This document shows, one piece after another, positions 1 through 11,167 of a stretch of DNA of 64,000 nt (positions are counted from its first letter, which is position 1; each line of letters begins with the position of its first letter). Source of the DNA: Utricularia gibba (lineage: Eukaryota > Streptophyta > Magnoliopsida > Lamiales > Lentibulariaceae); NCBI GenBank assembly GCA_002189035.1, contig NEEC01000011.1, positions 868,001 to 932,000 on the forward strand, written 5' to 3'. The position numbers and the translations under genes were made by a program. The notes beneath the pieces were generated by a model. It searched no databases. It was not told where the DNA came from and saw only the letters and a list, made by a program, of their open reading frames with translations.

Positions 1-117
1 ATAGAAGAAACCCTTAAGGAGAGAGGGTTGGACTCTGAGAACTCTTCAACTTGTATCCTCTTCTTGGCCACCTCCGTATAGTGGATATTTTTTCCGGCGA
101 GCTTTGATAGCTCTGTT
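1..117 (+). mobile_element. Fragment of Tat-lineage gypsy LTR (5' copy, truncated by the window edge)
   Basis: Positions 1-117 match 6888-7004 of the 3' LTR almost base for base, with a handful of substitutions. Similarity stops abruptly near 117, where reverse-transcriptase coding sequence follows within about 20 bases. The rest of the LTR, the primer binding site, gag, protease and the front of reverse transcriptase are therefore absent, so this is the 5' end of an internally deleted element. The upstream part of the LTR lies outside the window. Confidence 0.85.
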
Positions 118-134
118 GTAGTCCTCGATGGAGG

Positions 135-1405
135 TTGTTGAATAAAATATTTTCTTCTGAAATCAGTACCTCGATGGAGGTATATGTAGACGATATGATC
201 GTGAAATCTATCAATGAGGACGACCATTTAGCGTATTTGGACTCTTGCTTCTCTCTATGTCGGTCGTACGGGTTAAAGCTCAACCCGCTGAAGTGTTGCT
301 TCGTAGTGCAAAGTGGAAAATTCTTTGGGCATTATGTATCGAAGAGAGGAATCGAAGCAGACCCCGAGAAGATTAAGGCAATATGCGAAATGCAACCCCA
401 AGGGCAATCAAGGAGTACCAGAGTCTCATAAGTAAATTGGCTGCCCTCAGCCGATTCATCTCTCGGTCTTTCGACAAGTCGGCATCGTTCTTCAAGGCCT
501 TGCGAAAGGGAAATACTTTAGAATGGAACGAGGATTGTCGGATTGCCTTCGAGAAGCTCAAAGAATATCTCTCATCACCCCCGCTTCTTGTAGCTCCGAA
601 GGAAGGGGAGCCCCTAGGACTATATCTATCCACATCACCTGTTGTGGTCAGCGCAGTTTTGACAACCATCTCGGTAGATAAACACTTGCAGGTTTATTAT
701 GTGAGCAAGGTTCTATTACCGGCCGAAACCCGGTATATGGTGACAGAAAAATTCATCTTGGCACTAAAGATGGCAGCCACTAAGTTAAGGTCATATTTCC
801 AAGATCGGCACATCGTGGTATTCACAAATGAGTCTCTGAAGAATATCCTATCTCGACCAGAGATTTCTGGAAGGGTTGCCAAGTGGGAGGTCGAATTGAG
901 TACAATGGATATTGAATTTAAGTCGAGAACAGCGATCAAGGCCCAACCTCTCGCCGATTTTGTGGTCGAAATGACCAGACCTATTGACAGTTTCGTAGAG
1001 ACCAACGACCGATCGACAATGTACGTCGACGGCTCCACATACAACGGGGCCGGTAGGGGAATCGATATCCGAACTCTAGACGGAGAACATATCTACATCA
1101 CGGTGAAGTTCCTATTCCCCCCCTCTAACAATGTAGCCAAATATGAGGCCTTGGTCGAAGGGATGAAAATTGCTAGAGAGCTTGGTGTTGCAGAGCTCGT
1201 CATTTATACGGACTCATGGCTAGTACAAGGACAGTATTCGGATGAATATGAAACCCACGACCCCCTGATGGCTCTGTATTGTCCTAAGGTGAAGGAGTTA
1301 GCAAGGACCTTCAAGGAGTACACTTTGTCACATATCGCACGCGAGGAAAATGGATCCGCGCACAGTCTCACCCGATTTGCAGCGGGTTTTTCGGGATTAA
1401 AGTAA
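135..1405 (+). pseudogene. Tat-lineage gypsy pol: RT C-terminal part plus two RNase H domains
   Basis: The remnant opens in reverse transcriptase; the catalytic YVDD lies at 183-194. A frameshift near 385-400 moves the reading into a second frame running to 1405. That frame holds a conventional gypsy RNase H (about 510-960, with the TEKF..AL.MA and R..KWEVEL landmarks), then a second RNase H at about 1010-1390. The second domain carries YVDGS, YEALVEGM and YTDSW, so three acidic catalytic residues are visible, but the last motif reads SAHSL where an Asp is usual. A duplicated (archaeal-type) RNase H is a known hallmark of the Tat/Ogre branch of Ty3/gypsy. The element cannot make a working polymerase: the RT fingers and palm before YVDD are missing. 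Confidence 0.9.
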
Positions 1406-1514
1406 GGGAGCGTGATGATCCGATTACGGGATCAGCCTTCGATAACCTTGCGGGCGGTGAATCATATTACCCAACGATTAGGAAACGACATCTCTCCGCA
1501 GCTGAGCCTCCTTG

Positions 1515-2745
1515 AAGATTGGACATCACCCTACATCCGATACCTGTAGAACGGAGAAAAGCCTCCCGGTAAAGCGGAAGCCCGACAATTGGAGATTAAG
1601 GTAAAGAGATATACGTTGATAAACGGAATTCTCTACCGAAGATCATTAGATGGACCCCAATTAAGGTGTGTCAGGACAAAGCACTCTCAAGAACTTATAA
1701 CCGATCTAAATGAAGGGGAATGCGGCAACCACGTCGGGATACGATCCTTGTGCAGGAAAGCTTTGAGAACCGGATATTAGTGGCCAACTATGAAGCGGGA
1801 TATTACCAAAATGGTGAAGAAGTGCAAAGTATGCCAATACCATGCAAGTATACCAAGAAAACCGGTAAACGGCCTAACCTCTCTTCCAATCTCATGCCCG
1901 TTCGATCGGTGGGTAGTGGATATTATGGCGCCATTCCCCCAAACCTCAGGCAAAAGGAAATTTGTCATCGTGGGAGTCGAGTATTTCTCCAAATGGGTAG
2001 AGGCTGAAGCCGTGGCAAAAATATAAGAGGAGACTGTTATTCGATTTCTGTGGAGAAATATCTTCATCGGGTTCGGGATTCCTCAAGAACTAGTGACCGA
2101 TAACAGGACCTAATTCATTGGAGGAAGATTGGATGCATTCCTGGATAAATATTCGGTCAAGCACAACTTCACTTCGGTGTATCATCTGCAGAGCAATGGT
2201 CTCATGGAGGTAACAAACCGAATGCTCAGACTAGTTATGAAGACTAAGCTTGAAGATTTCGGAGGGTCATGGGCAGATCGCTTGGAGGAGGTGTTGTGGT
2301 CGTATCGCACCACCCCTCGAACCACCACGAAAGAGTCTCCCTTCTTATTGGTTTACGGTTCAAAAGCCGTATGCCCAATTGAACTAATCCTAAAAAGCTA
2401 TCAGGTGGAGCACTATAATGAAAAGGAAAATGCTGACCTGCAAAAACTGGAGTTGGAGCTGTTGGAGGTAAAACAACAAAGCGTCTATAACCGACTAGGG
2501 GCTTATCAGAGAAGAATGGTGAAGAGTTACAACAAGTTGGTATACCCAAGGGAATTCTCCGAAGGAGATTTGGTGCTCCAAAGCATCTAACCACAGAGAT
2601 ATGTTGGGAAGTTTGACCGCAATTGGGAAGGCCCTTATCGGATTTCGAGGGTAATCAGAAAAGGAGCGTATCGTCTAGAACAGTTAGATGGCGTGGAATT
2701 CCCAAGGTCGTGGAATGCATCGCACCTAAGGAAATTCTACGCCTA
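1515..2745 (+). pseudogene. Tat-lineage gypsy integrase
   Basis: A linker (1406-1588, broken by stops) leads into the integrase. The H2C2 zinc-binding head (GNHVG ... CKVCQYHA) lies at about 1720-1850. The core follows with WVVDIMAPF, VTDN and LMEVTNRM, supplying the D, D and E positions, then the SYRTTPR and Y.R.MVKSYN region and a tail ending near 2745. In-frame stops occur at 1778, 2024, 2111 and 2588. The one at 2111 replaces a Gln codon of the family (TAA for CAA). Order and spacing are otherwise normal, so this is one integrase killed by point mutations rather than a mosaic. Confidence 0.9.
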
Positions 2746-3850
2746 ACTGGCTCAATATCAATCTCCATCACAGGTTTGCGCAGAATTCGGTATTCTTTTC
2801 CTCAAAACACTCAAGCGCCTATAAATTCCTCCAAAGTGGAGATGGGTAAACAAAACCAGAAGCCCTGGCCGAGTTGCGTAAGCCCAGACAGACCCTTGAA
2901 GATCTAAACCATAAGTTCTGGCCAAGTAACGTAAGCCCAGGGTAATCTCCTAAATCGGCATCCCTTGCCGGATACAACAAATCAACTTGGGGCTTCCCTG
3001 ATATATATATCTGTGATCTCCCAAACCCAGGCGCTAGGGACAAGAGTAAGCCCTGGTACAATTCGGGCACCGGTTTCCATCAACTGCACGCGTAAGCCTC
3101 GAAAAGCCCTTAAGTATTGACCTTATTGTCGAAATCTCGAGACGGCAAGAGCACCCAAAACAAATACACCCATGTTCAAAACAATGGGATTCGGCCAGAA
3201 GAGGGCCCTTTCGGATTGGAGAAGTCGCTCAACCCATGAGGGGTTCCGACCTACTTCCCTAGCAGCGGTTCAGCTCGTATGAGGAAATACTAAGGCAAAC
3301 CAAAATCAAAAAGCCCAACCAAAGGGTTGGAAAAAAAAACACCCTCCCCCTGGATCACAAAAGTCTAGGCGAACCTTTCGAGCCTAAGCCCGTAATGGAC
3401 ACGACAAACCAACTCGCGGATTCCCCTGAAATGTGACATCACCAAAACCCAGGCTTCCATGACTAAGGTAAGCCCTGGTACAATTCGGGCTTCACTTTCC
3501 TAAACCATCTGAGTAAACTCCAAAAAAGCCCCAAAGCGGGGTCCTCACCGCTAGGCCTTGAAGCGGCAAACACAATTGGAATAAATTTGACTGAAAGATG
3601 CAGAAGACCCACCCGAACCGAAGAAAGGATTCAATTCGCGAGGGGGTTCCGAGCTATACCCTTAGCACGTATGCATGCAGAGAAGTCCCACTGGGAGATT
3701 AGCGAATCACGCAACATATTAAATGAGGAGATCAACGAGGGCAATAGTGACGTGCAAAAACTGGGTAAACTAGAAGGTATAAATCCCGAATCGGGATACC
3801 AAAAATGTTAAAAAAGCCCCACAGCAGGGGGACAAACACCAAGTCACGAA
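2746..3850 (+). repeat. 3' spacer of the Tat element with a ~422-bp divergent tandem repeat
   Basis: No coding sequence is recognised between integrase and the antisense gene. The motif TAAGCCCTGGTACAATTCGG occurs at 3047 and again at 3469, a 422-base step, and flanking blocks such as the CAAACCAACT...CCCAGG stretch and the GGGGTTCCGA stretch recur in the same order. There are thus about two divergent copies of one unit between roughly 2975 and 3800. A shorter echo (CTGGCC.AGT..CGTAAGCCCAG) occurs at about 2864 and 2918. Repeated 3' spacers are typical of Tat/Ogre elements. Confidence 0.7.
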
Positions 3851-3853
3851 AAA

Positions 3854-6085
3854 CTAAGATGCAGGAGGAGATGGGGAATTAACAGGAGGATCCGCAGAGG
3901 AACCGGCATGCCTTTCCATCCTGGCTCTCAGCTTAGCATCATTCTCTCGCCCTATCCTTGCCCGAATCAGCACAGTCAGACGCTCCCTATCAGCCTTAAA
4001 CCCGAACTCCGGAGCTTGATATATGTCAGCGATGACATCCAACATATTCTCATCCTTCCTTAGTGGGTCGATCCCTGCGAAACGCAGATATTGATGGAAA
4101 GCCCAAACTCGCAACTAAACTGACGCCTTTGCCGATACAAGAGAAGGCCGATTAAATCCCCGGCGTAAATATCTGATAACTCGAAAAAGCAGGCCGAGTA
4201 CACGAAATCTTCCAAAAGTCTCCCGCGAGATGCCTCCATGTTGAGCAGCTCCGCCTCCAGGGCCGAAACGCGATCCTTGGCTTGTTTCAACTCTGCCTCC
4301 ACTTCCTCGAGTTGCACTTTAAAACTCTCTTTCTCGGAGTTGGTGTCGTCAATTGCCTTCCGCATTTCACCAACCAGGTTCTGCAACTTCTCTTCTCGGC
4401 GGGTACGCTTCCCAAGCATACTTCTCAATGCGCTCCCTTCTTCCCCCATTGATTTTATCTTGGCATCTTGAGCCGCGATTTGAGCTTGAAGCCGAGAGAT
4501 TTCCTCCGAATGGGATCCCATTTCCCTGGCCATCCCCCACCGAAGGTCAAAGCCTAGGATAAAATCGGTAAATGAGGAACCGGATATATATGATCCAAAA
4601 AAAGAGCGAGAATACCTGCCAAATTCCTTTAAGTATAATTTCTGGCTGAACTCCCGAAAGATTGGGGGTAGCCTCTTCTAAGGCCCTTCGCAGCTCCAAG
4701 GGAAATGAAGAAGGGGAAGAGCGGGATCCTCCCTTTCCTAAATCGGAGGAGTAGAAACCCCCCTGCATTACTCGAAGGAACTGATGTAGAAGCATCGACC
4801 GAAATAAATCCAGTGCCGAGAACGGGATCATCGCTGGGTATTGGTGAAGGCAAGAGCCTTTCATTTCCTTTTCTCGATGGAGGAGGAGTCGATTCCCAAG
4901 TCCGGGAAACCTGAACCCCTTGATCCTCCAGGAGGTGACCGGCAGCATCTGAGTGAGCTGAGGGTGAATCGGCGTGAGAGGAAAGTTAAAAGGTTAGAGT
5001 CAGGTACTCTTAGCAACGGGCCACCAGAAATCAGACAAACCTGCTCAGAAGGAGCCGCATCCGATTCCTGCATTCAACGCATCTCAGCCAAGAAACGTGC
5101 CATCACTGAATCCTCCATGGCGTTCCTTCGTGCCATCTCTTCCGCTACATATGAAAATCGGAAAAGTGGTAAAGCATGACATGAATATTGTAGCACCGAA
5201 AAGCAAACCCTAACTACCTCCACGCGTCTTAGAAGGTTTCTGGGTGCAGACTTTAACCCTTTTCCTTTTCTTTTGAGTTGAGGGTCGAACGGAGGATTCA
5301 GGAACCGAATCAGAGGGAGTGGGGCTATTGGACCGGAAGCAGGAGGCGCTGCCGACTCAGAAGGGATATGGGGTGGAGATTGTAGGAGGTGACGGTATTC
5401 TAATGCAGAACCTGGTGGAATAACGAAGTCAGGCCATTGCCCATCCCGATTATGACATAGAACCCCACTGGCCAGTAAGGAATCACACGAAAGCATTAAG
5501 ACCCGAGACTCGAACCTAACAGAACAGTCACCCAGTCTACGATATACCTCCCTACGAGATTCATTAGAGGGGCAAAAACGAACAAAGAGCTTTACTTTGA
5601 AAGGGGTTGGGGGTTTAACTGGAAAGTTACACCTAGCCCCCAACTAGGGAGCGACCCAGATAAAAGAAGACCACCAGTCGTGGTGAGTATCGGGAGTTTT
5701 TAAAATGAAGTCAGGGTGGTCTTCAAACCGGCGAAACTGGAAGTGGGAGAAGCAATGCATCGGATGTTTTGCCTTACGAACAGCGATCTTGAAGAGTTGA
5801 AAGAAATCAACTAGCGTCATGTTCGGATCCATGCCCGCCGAATAGAAGAGAAATATGGTGAAGTAGAAGATCGAATTAGGGGCGAGGCAATAGAGTGGAA
5901 CCGAAAACATGTTGAGAAATTGAACAAGTAAAGGATGGAGAGGAAATCGGAGGCCGCTTTCTAAGTAGGCGAGGGGATCGGAAGGCTGAAGTGGGGAAGA
6001 GGCCTTTCCCCGGACCCACAAGGCATCTAGCTGTCCCTCGCCAGGGAAATAAAGTATTCCTCAGGAATCGAATATCTAGACCGAA
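3854..6085 (-). pseudogene. Antisense, intron-containing gene of the Tat element (Transposase_28-like head, coiled-coil tail)
   Basis: The frame runs opposite to pol. The head (about 6080-5644) contains GLRFPLHPLLVQFLNMF and DWWSSFIWVAP, resembling the Pfam 'putative gypsy type transposon' domain (Transposase_28). A single TAG at 5644-5646 interrupts it; the same frame continues to about 5220 with a Pro/Ser-rich stretch. GT...AG breaks then separate shorter exons: one apparent intron at about 5218-5154, others near 5030-4900, and one from about 4617 to 4556. A charged, heptad-like coiled-coil segment (SRLQAQIAAQDAKIKSMGEE and onward, 4500-4220) leads to a C-terminal block ending at 3854, apparently after one more frameshift near 4110. 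No initiating Met is seen, so the first exon may lie upstream. Antisense genes between pol and the 3' LTR are known in Grande-like Tat elements; the exact exon set here is inference. Confidence 0.7.
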
Positions 6086-6627
6086 TAGCAAGTATGTTCA
6101 ACTCACTAGACTTCCTACCAATATTGCTTTTAGGAATCGAAAAAGGAAGGAGTTTCAAAGGGCTCGAAAGAAAAGAGTGGAAACCCTAAGAAAAAGGAGG
6201 AAGAGGCTGAAGGGAGATTCGAAGATCTAACGGAGAATAGAGCGGACTCACGAATACAAAAATTGTGGAGAGGGCACGGATACCTTAAAAGTCTGCACTA
6301 TCTGGTGGGAAACACGGCGGCGAGCACAGCGAAGTTAAAAGAGCACTAGAGCCTCGCGAGCGAACAAAGAAAGTAAAAGAGAGAAATGACAGGGGGCGTA
6401 CATATTTATAATGGAGACATTCGGGAGACAAAGGGACGTGACGTTTGAGGTGCCCAAAATGAGCGGGAAAAAACGTGGCGTGTTTATGAGCTGACACATG
6501 ACAGAGGTATCAGACCAAAGCGGTTTGCGGATCATTTGTGAAAAACGGCACCTCATGAATCGGTGTTGTTAGTAATTCTAATCTCCCGACTAACCCCAAA
6601 AGGGGAAATATCGGCAAATCAGAGGGC
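6086..6627. other. Spacer between the antisense gene and the 3' LTR
   Basis: No protein similarity is recognised in 6086-6627. A purine-rich stretch at about 6160-6225 and a GGGGAAAT run near 6602 are candidates for the polypurine tract on the pol strand. If the antisense gene is transcribed, its promoter or first exon would be expected here, but no clear signal was found. Confidence 0.4.
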
Positions 6628-7140
6628 TGAGTGATGGGGGATAAATCGGTTAGGTGTAATCGGCTTCTAAAAGTCTGCCAAAAGAGACTCTGAGGGGATA
6701 ATGCCAGTCGACAGACCAATAACTGTCAGAAATCTGACAGATACGGCCACATGGCAATGTCTGAAAAAGCGGCCGACTTACGACATGACATGCTGGCGAT
6801 ATCTGAAAAGCGAGATCGCATAGCAGGAGCATAAAGCAGCCGACGTTTGCAGACGCCAGGATTCGGCCTAGTTGAGCTTTCCAATAAATAGAAGAAACCC
6901 TTAAGGAGAGAGGGTTGGACTCTGAGAACTCTTCAACTTGTAACCTCTTCTTGGCCACCTCCATATAGTGGATATTTTTTCCGGCGAGCTCCGATAGCTC
7001 CGTGGTTTTTCCATCTTCCGGCGGTTTCCACGTAAAAATCTTCCCTTACTCTCATTTCAACCGAACCAACCGTGAAAAACGTGATTAAGTGTGATATTCC
7101 CGATTACACTCGTCACCCTAAAATCGGCCCCCATCGGACA
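6628..7140 (+). mobile_element. 3' LTR of the Tat-lineage element
   Basis: About 513 bases. The proposed start TGAGTGATGGGGG and end CCCCCATCGGACA form an imperfect terminal inverted repeat with TG...CA ends. The TAAATAGAAG near 6885 is a plausible TATA region, followed by the sequence shared with positions 1-117. The start is inferred from the inverted ends, because no second full LTR is available. Confidence 0.7.
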
Positions 7141-8520
7141 TTGATTTTACCCACAAAAAAATTATTCTACTAGAACTAGAGGTGCAATCAGTTTCAAATT
7201 GTATGGTTTCGGTTTGGAACCACACAGTTTCAGCGAACTGTCACATTAACAGCAGTTCAGCATTGACCACGGTTTCGGTTTCGGTTCGGAACCATATTTG
7301 AAACCTGGAATCAAACTGAAACTGGAACCGAAACCAGTAGGTTGCGGTTTGAATGTAATGATACATTCAATTGAGAAACTTTCGTTAACTAATTAAACTT
7401 GTCTTGAAGGTGGATATAGTGGGTTAGTTGTAAATTATTAAACCCATTGCATAATTTTGTTTTTTGAACGATTTAAAGATGAATTTTGACCTAATTAGTG
7501 AATAGTTGGTGGAATTTTTTTTAGGCACCCAAATTTGCTATGGTGAATATCAAAAAGCTGAAAATTCTTACTCTAGATACCCATATTGCTTGGACACAAA
7601 CCATGTGGGTGTTTGGGAAGTACGTCTGGAATCATTTCCTAGACACCCACATTGCCTCGTGTGGGTGTCTAAGAACTAAGTTTGGAAGACTTAATCTAGA
7701 CACCCATATTGGCTCATGTGGGTTTCTCAAAAGTACATATGAGAATTTTTAAATATTTTAATTCAAATTATATGGTTCACAGTTTAGAACCTTAGTTTAG
7801 TTAGTTCTACACAGGTTGGAACTGATAGTTCCACGGTTCAAAGTATGTGAAACCTAACCAAAATTGTAAGGACATTTATATTCTAGAACTAAACTGGAAC
7901 CGGAAGCGTCGTTTTCAGTTCGAACTGATTGCATTTATAACTAGAACATCACATTTTAAAAATTATCAAAATAAGGCATCACGTTTCAAAAAAATTATAG
8001 ATGTTGTGCATCACGTTTTAAGAATTACAATTTTGGTTTTTCATTTTCAAAAAATATGAAATTTATCTTGTATATAAGCTACATGATAGAGCTATATAAG
8101 AAAAATTAGTAACATGTTTCAAAATAACATAGAACTTTATTCAATTTAAAATTATCATGAGTATTATTTTAATAAGAAGGCCAAGTAAGTAGGTCTATTA
8201 GTGCTCTTCACCAGTTTTGAGATCTAGAGAAGCCATTGTGCCTTTTACACTTTACAAGTTTTACTCAATAGTAGTGACAAACTGGAGGTAACTTGATTTT
8301 ACGTCTCAAATGGGATTTGGAAGAAATGTTTTCTTAATCACCTGGAATGGGAGAACCTAGAGGTACAATGAGAGTCTCTAATTTCATAAGACATCATATG
8401 TAAGTCTGGGGTTTAGTTGAATCTTCATATGTAATGTGCTTTTCAATCATCAACATGCTTCTTGCCAAATCGATCACATTTATACATCTTCTCACCATGT
8501 TTACATGAAAAATGTCTTTT
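7141..8520. repeat. Non-coding degenerate repeat region
   Basis: No gene is recognised. 7185-7360 and again 7770-7930 are rich in GGTTTCGGTT/GGAACCGAAAC-type words in both orientations. 7574-7735 holds three degenerate units (see the separate entry). The remainder is AT-rich without identifiable coding. Confidence 0.5.
7574..7735 (+). repeat. Three degenerate ~57-66-bp units, each with a hairpin
   Basis: Units begin at about 7574, 7640 and 7697 with TAGAYACCCA and carry the complementary TGTGGGTG word 15-20 bases later. The middle unit has perfect 11-base arms (AGACACCCACA at 7641-7651 and its complement at 7660-7670) around an 8-base loop. The outer units have decayed arms. Confidence 0.75.
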
Positions 8521-8539
8521 GATTCTAGTGAGATCACTA

Positions 8540-8830
8540 AGGATTTCTTTGTATACTCGCTCAGTGTATATTATCACCCGCACAACTGGTCATCGTAGCT
8601 ATCGTGAGCTAAATATGCTTATAAATCCAGCTATCATTCCCTCATCTGCATGTCACCTTTTGAAGCTATTTATGGTAGGCCACCTCCATCCATCCGACAA
8701 TGCCACCCGCAGGAAGCAACCGCTGCTGATTTGGATGTGCTGCTACGCAAGAGAACTGATATTTTGGCCACCTTGAGGAACCACATTAGTGCAGGTTAGG
8801 CACATATATAGTATGGGGAAGCCGAGTGAG
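8540..8830 (+). pseudogene. Gypsy integrase scrap (C-terminal core)
   Basis: One frame around 8609-8790 reads SSYHS..CMSPFEAIYGRPPP, the conserved segment that closes the integrase core of chromoviruses, followed by a leucine-rich LRKRTDILATLRNHISAG segment. Just upstream, a YYHPRTTGH segment resembles the YHPQTDGQ integrase motif. Neither end of the element is visible. Confidence 0.75.
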
Positions 8831-9579
8831 ATGGATCTATAGAAGAGGGTACCAATTGGAGGCTAGCAATGCACAACGCAGCAATCAGTTGTATGAAAGA
8901 GTTTGTAGCTCACTATCTCGGAGCCATAGAGCTTCAGGGACTTTGTATGAACACAAGGATTTTGAACTAAGTACAATGCTCAAAAGTTACAATTGTGTGC
9001 GTGCTTCCTTCTATTTATATACTAATCTAAAGACCATTAAGTCTAGGAGGTTGTTAGCTCGCTGATAGACTGACCTAGTTTCAAGCTGAAATTATCAAGG
9101 ATATGCCACTATTTTGCTATCTCCTTTTGTCGCCTTTCTATTGTCATAGCATAATTTTCGGCTAGTACATTCTAGGCTTTCTTTGGAGATCAGCATCCCA
9201 AGATCAGATCATATGCTTTGTCGACAACCACCAAAATGAGTGCATGGATCGCCTTCTTTCTTTTCTTTCTATGCTTCACTATAAAATTAACAATTAAACA
9301 TAATTAAAAATTTGTGATTTTCATATCATAAAAGTAGGAAAATTTGTGTGCTATCATACTTGCTACAACGACACTAGACTTGTCCCAACTCCTACCTAAA
9401 ACTAATAGAGAATTGGTTCCTTCAGCATCAATTATGAACATAAAAACTGAGAGTAAATTTCGATGCATGAGCAACATAAGTGTAAGTGTACATGTCATTT
9501 CATCACTCAAATGTGCATGAGTAGATTCCTCTTTAGGAGTGTTTTCAAAGATCATACCTTATAGAATTGATCCTCCAAA
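8831..9579. other. No recognised gene
   Basis: The region holds only unrecognised open frames, including an 83-codon minus-strand frame at 9304-9555 with no family resemblance. A TATA-like CTATTTATATAC near 9010 could be part of an old LTR, but there is no supporting second copy. Confidence 0.35.
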
Positions 9580-9779
9580 GTAAGGTCACGGTTGCCAACC
9601 CATTTTTTTCTCTCTTTTTTTTTTCTTTTTTTTTTGAGTAGTGAAGGGGCAGCTTGTTCTAGGCTAATCTCGGTATATTGTCAATGCCTTTTCCTTATCA
9701 GAGTGTTGGCCAAGCACTCACACCTTATAACACCAGGCTCCTTCATACTCCTCCGGATTAGTCTATCCCCGGTCACACC

Positions 9780-11130
9780 CAAAACGAACCAACAGGGTGC
9801 TGGAACATGGTCTAGGAAGGCCCAAGCAGGTGCAAATGAAAACCGTTTGCAATCAACGTTTGTGCAGGGATGGCAAGAAAACAGGGCTTTTGAACCTCAA
9901 CATCATGATGAGCAGAACAGCAACCCACGAACTCCAAGGCGAGGAGTGAACTCTCCTCCAAGGTGGGAAGGAGAAGACCGTTGGGGTTACAATGGAGCAA
10001 ACCGACGTGGCAACCAAAATCTTCATCACGAGCAGAGGTATGAATTTGCAGGAAATCCTAAAAGGGAAAATCATGGAAGATAAAGGTAGATGCCTAGGAG
10101 GAATGTGCATGCTGAAGAAGCATCTAGCAAAGAGGAAGGACCAGAACTAGTACACAGGGAACCACCTGCACAAGCTAGGAATCATCGTGCAGGAAGAGAC
10201 AGGTACGTGCGCAAGGAGCAGAATGCTAACAGATTTGCTGTTGATCCTTGGGATGAAGTTCCTTTAGGTGATAGTTTTCGCCACACGAGGAAGCCTAGTC
10301 CAATTTCTGCACCAGCCATCAATGTGCGAAATTCCAACTCCAGCCTTCATTGATCACCATGGTGCAACAAATCCCATTTCGTGGAGAACCCGGTGAGGAT
10401 CCCGAAGAACACAGTGCAATTTTTCTCATGTATCGTGACTTGGTGGTGGAACGAGGAGTCTCTGATGATGCGATCAGGTTATGTTTATTTCCGTTTTGGT
10501 TATGGGGATCAGCCAGGAGATGGTTAGACTCTCTACCATCCAACTCTATTTGCACTTGGGAAGAGTTGGAGGATGCATTTTTGGACAAATATTTTGAACC
10601 CACAAAGTACTTTAACACCAGGTTCGAGATCACCAATTTTTCACAGGATGAAGGAGAAGGAATAGCAGCAGCTTGGGAGAGATTTAAGGAAATTACACGA
10701 GTCACGGATAAGCATGGACTCAGCCCTGCTGCTATGATCATGTGCTTTCATGATGGTCTGACTGCGCAAGCTAAGGGACTGCTTATTGCGGGTATTGGAC
10801 CCCTGGACCAGGTAACTCCTAGATCGGCTTGGGAACTAATTGATGAGTTTGCAAAATGACAGGCACAATGGTCTCAACCAACAAGGAATTTGAAAACTGG
10901 AGTTCCGGACAACACACGTGACACAACTGTCTCAAAGATTTCCGACACATTGCTCAAGTTCAAGCAACCTCAGAGAAGACAGAGAGTGAGGTAGAAGAGG
11001 AAGGTACGAATGTTAATTTTGTGAATTTTCAGGGAAAACTTGTGCAAGGAGCTTCGATCCCTGCACAAGGGAACAATTGGGGAAATCAGGGCAACACTTG
11101 GCAGAACCAGAATAGAAACCAATAGTAGCC
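9780..11130 (+). pseudogene. Athila-1 gag
   Basis: A basic, Arg/Asn-rich N-terminal part (9780-10340) breaks at a stop near 10082 and a frameshift near 10330. The conserved retrotransposon gag domain (10350-10859) follows, with LITMVQQIPFRGEPGEDPEE at its start, then W..SLP, TWEELEDAFLDKYFEP and AAWERFKE. A stop at 10857-10859 interrupts the frame. A Gln/Asn-rich tail (GNNWGNQGNTWQNQN) reaches 11125. No CCHC knuckle is obvious, which is common in Athila gag proteins. Confidence 0.85.
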
Positions 11131-11167
11131 CCAACGAACACTCTTACGAGATACGCTCAATCAATTC

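Noticed and set aside
14-283. Minus-strand open frame across the LTR-RT junction
   Set aside because: It overlaps the recognised LTR and RT on the other strand and has no family resemblance; a shadow frame.
7574-7735. CRISPR-like direct repeats with spacers
   Set aside because: Only three degenerate units of unequal length in plant nuclear DNA; not a CRISPR array.
10319-10741. 140-codon minus-strand frame
   Set aside because: It lies entirely opposite the well-supported Athila-1 gag domain and shows no recognisable motif.
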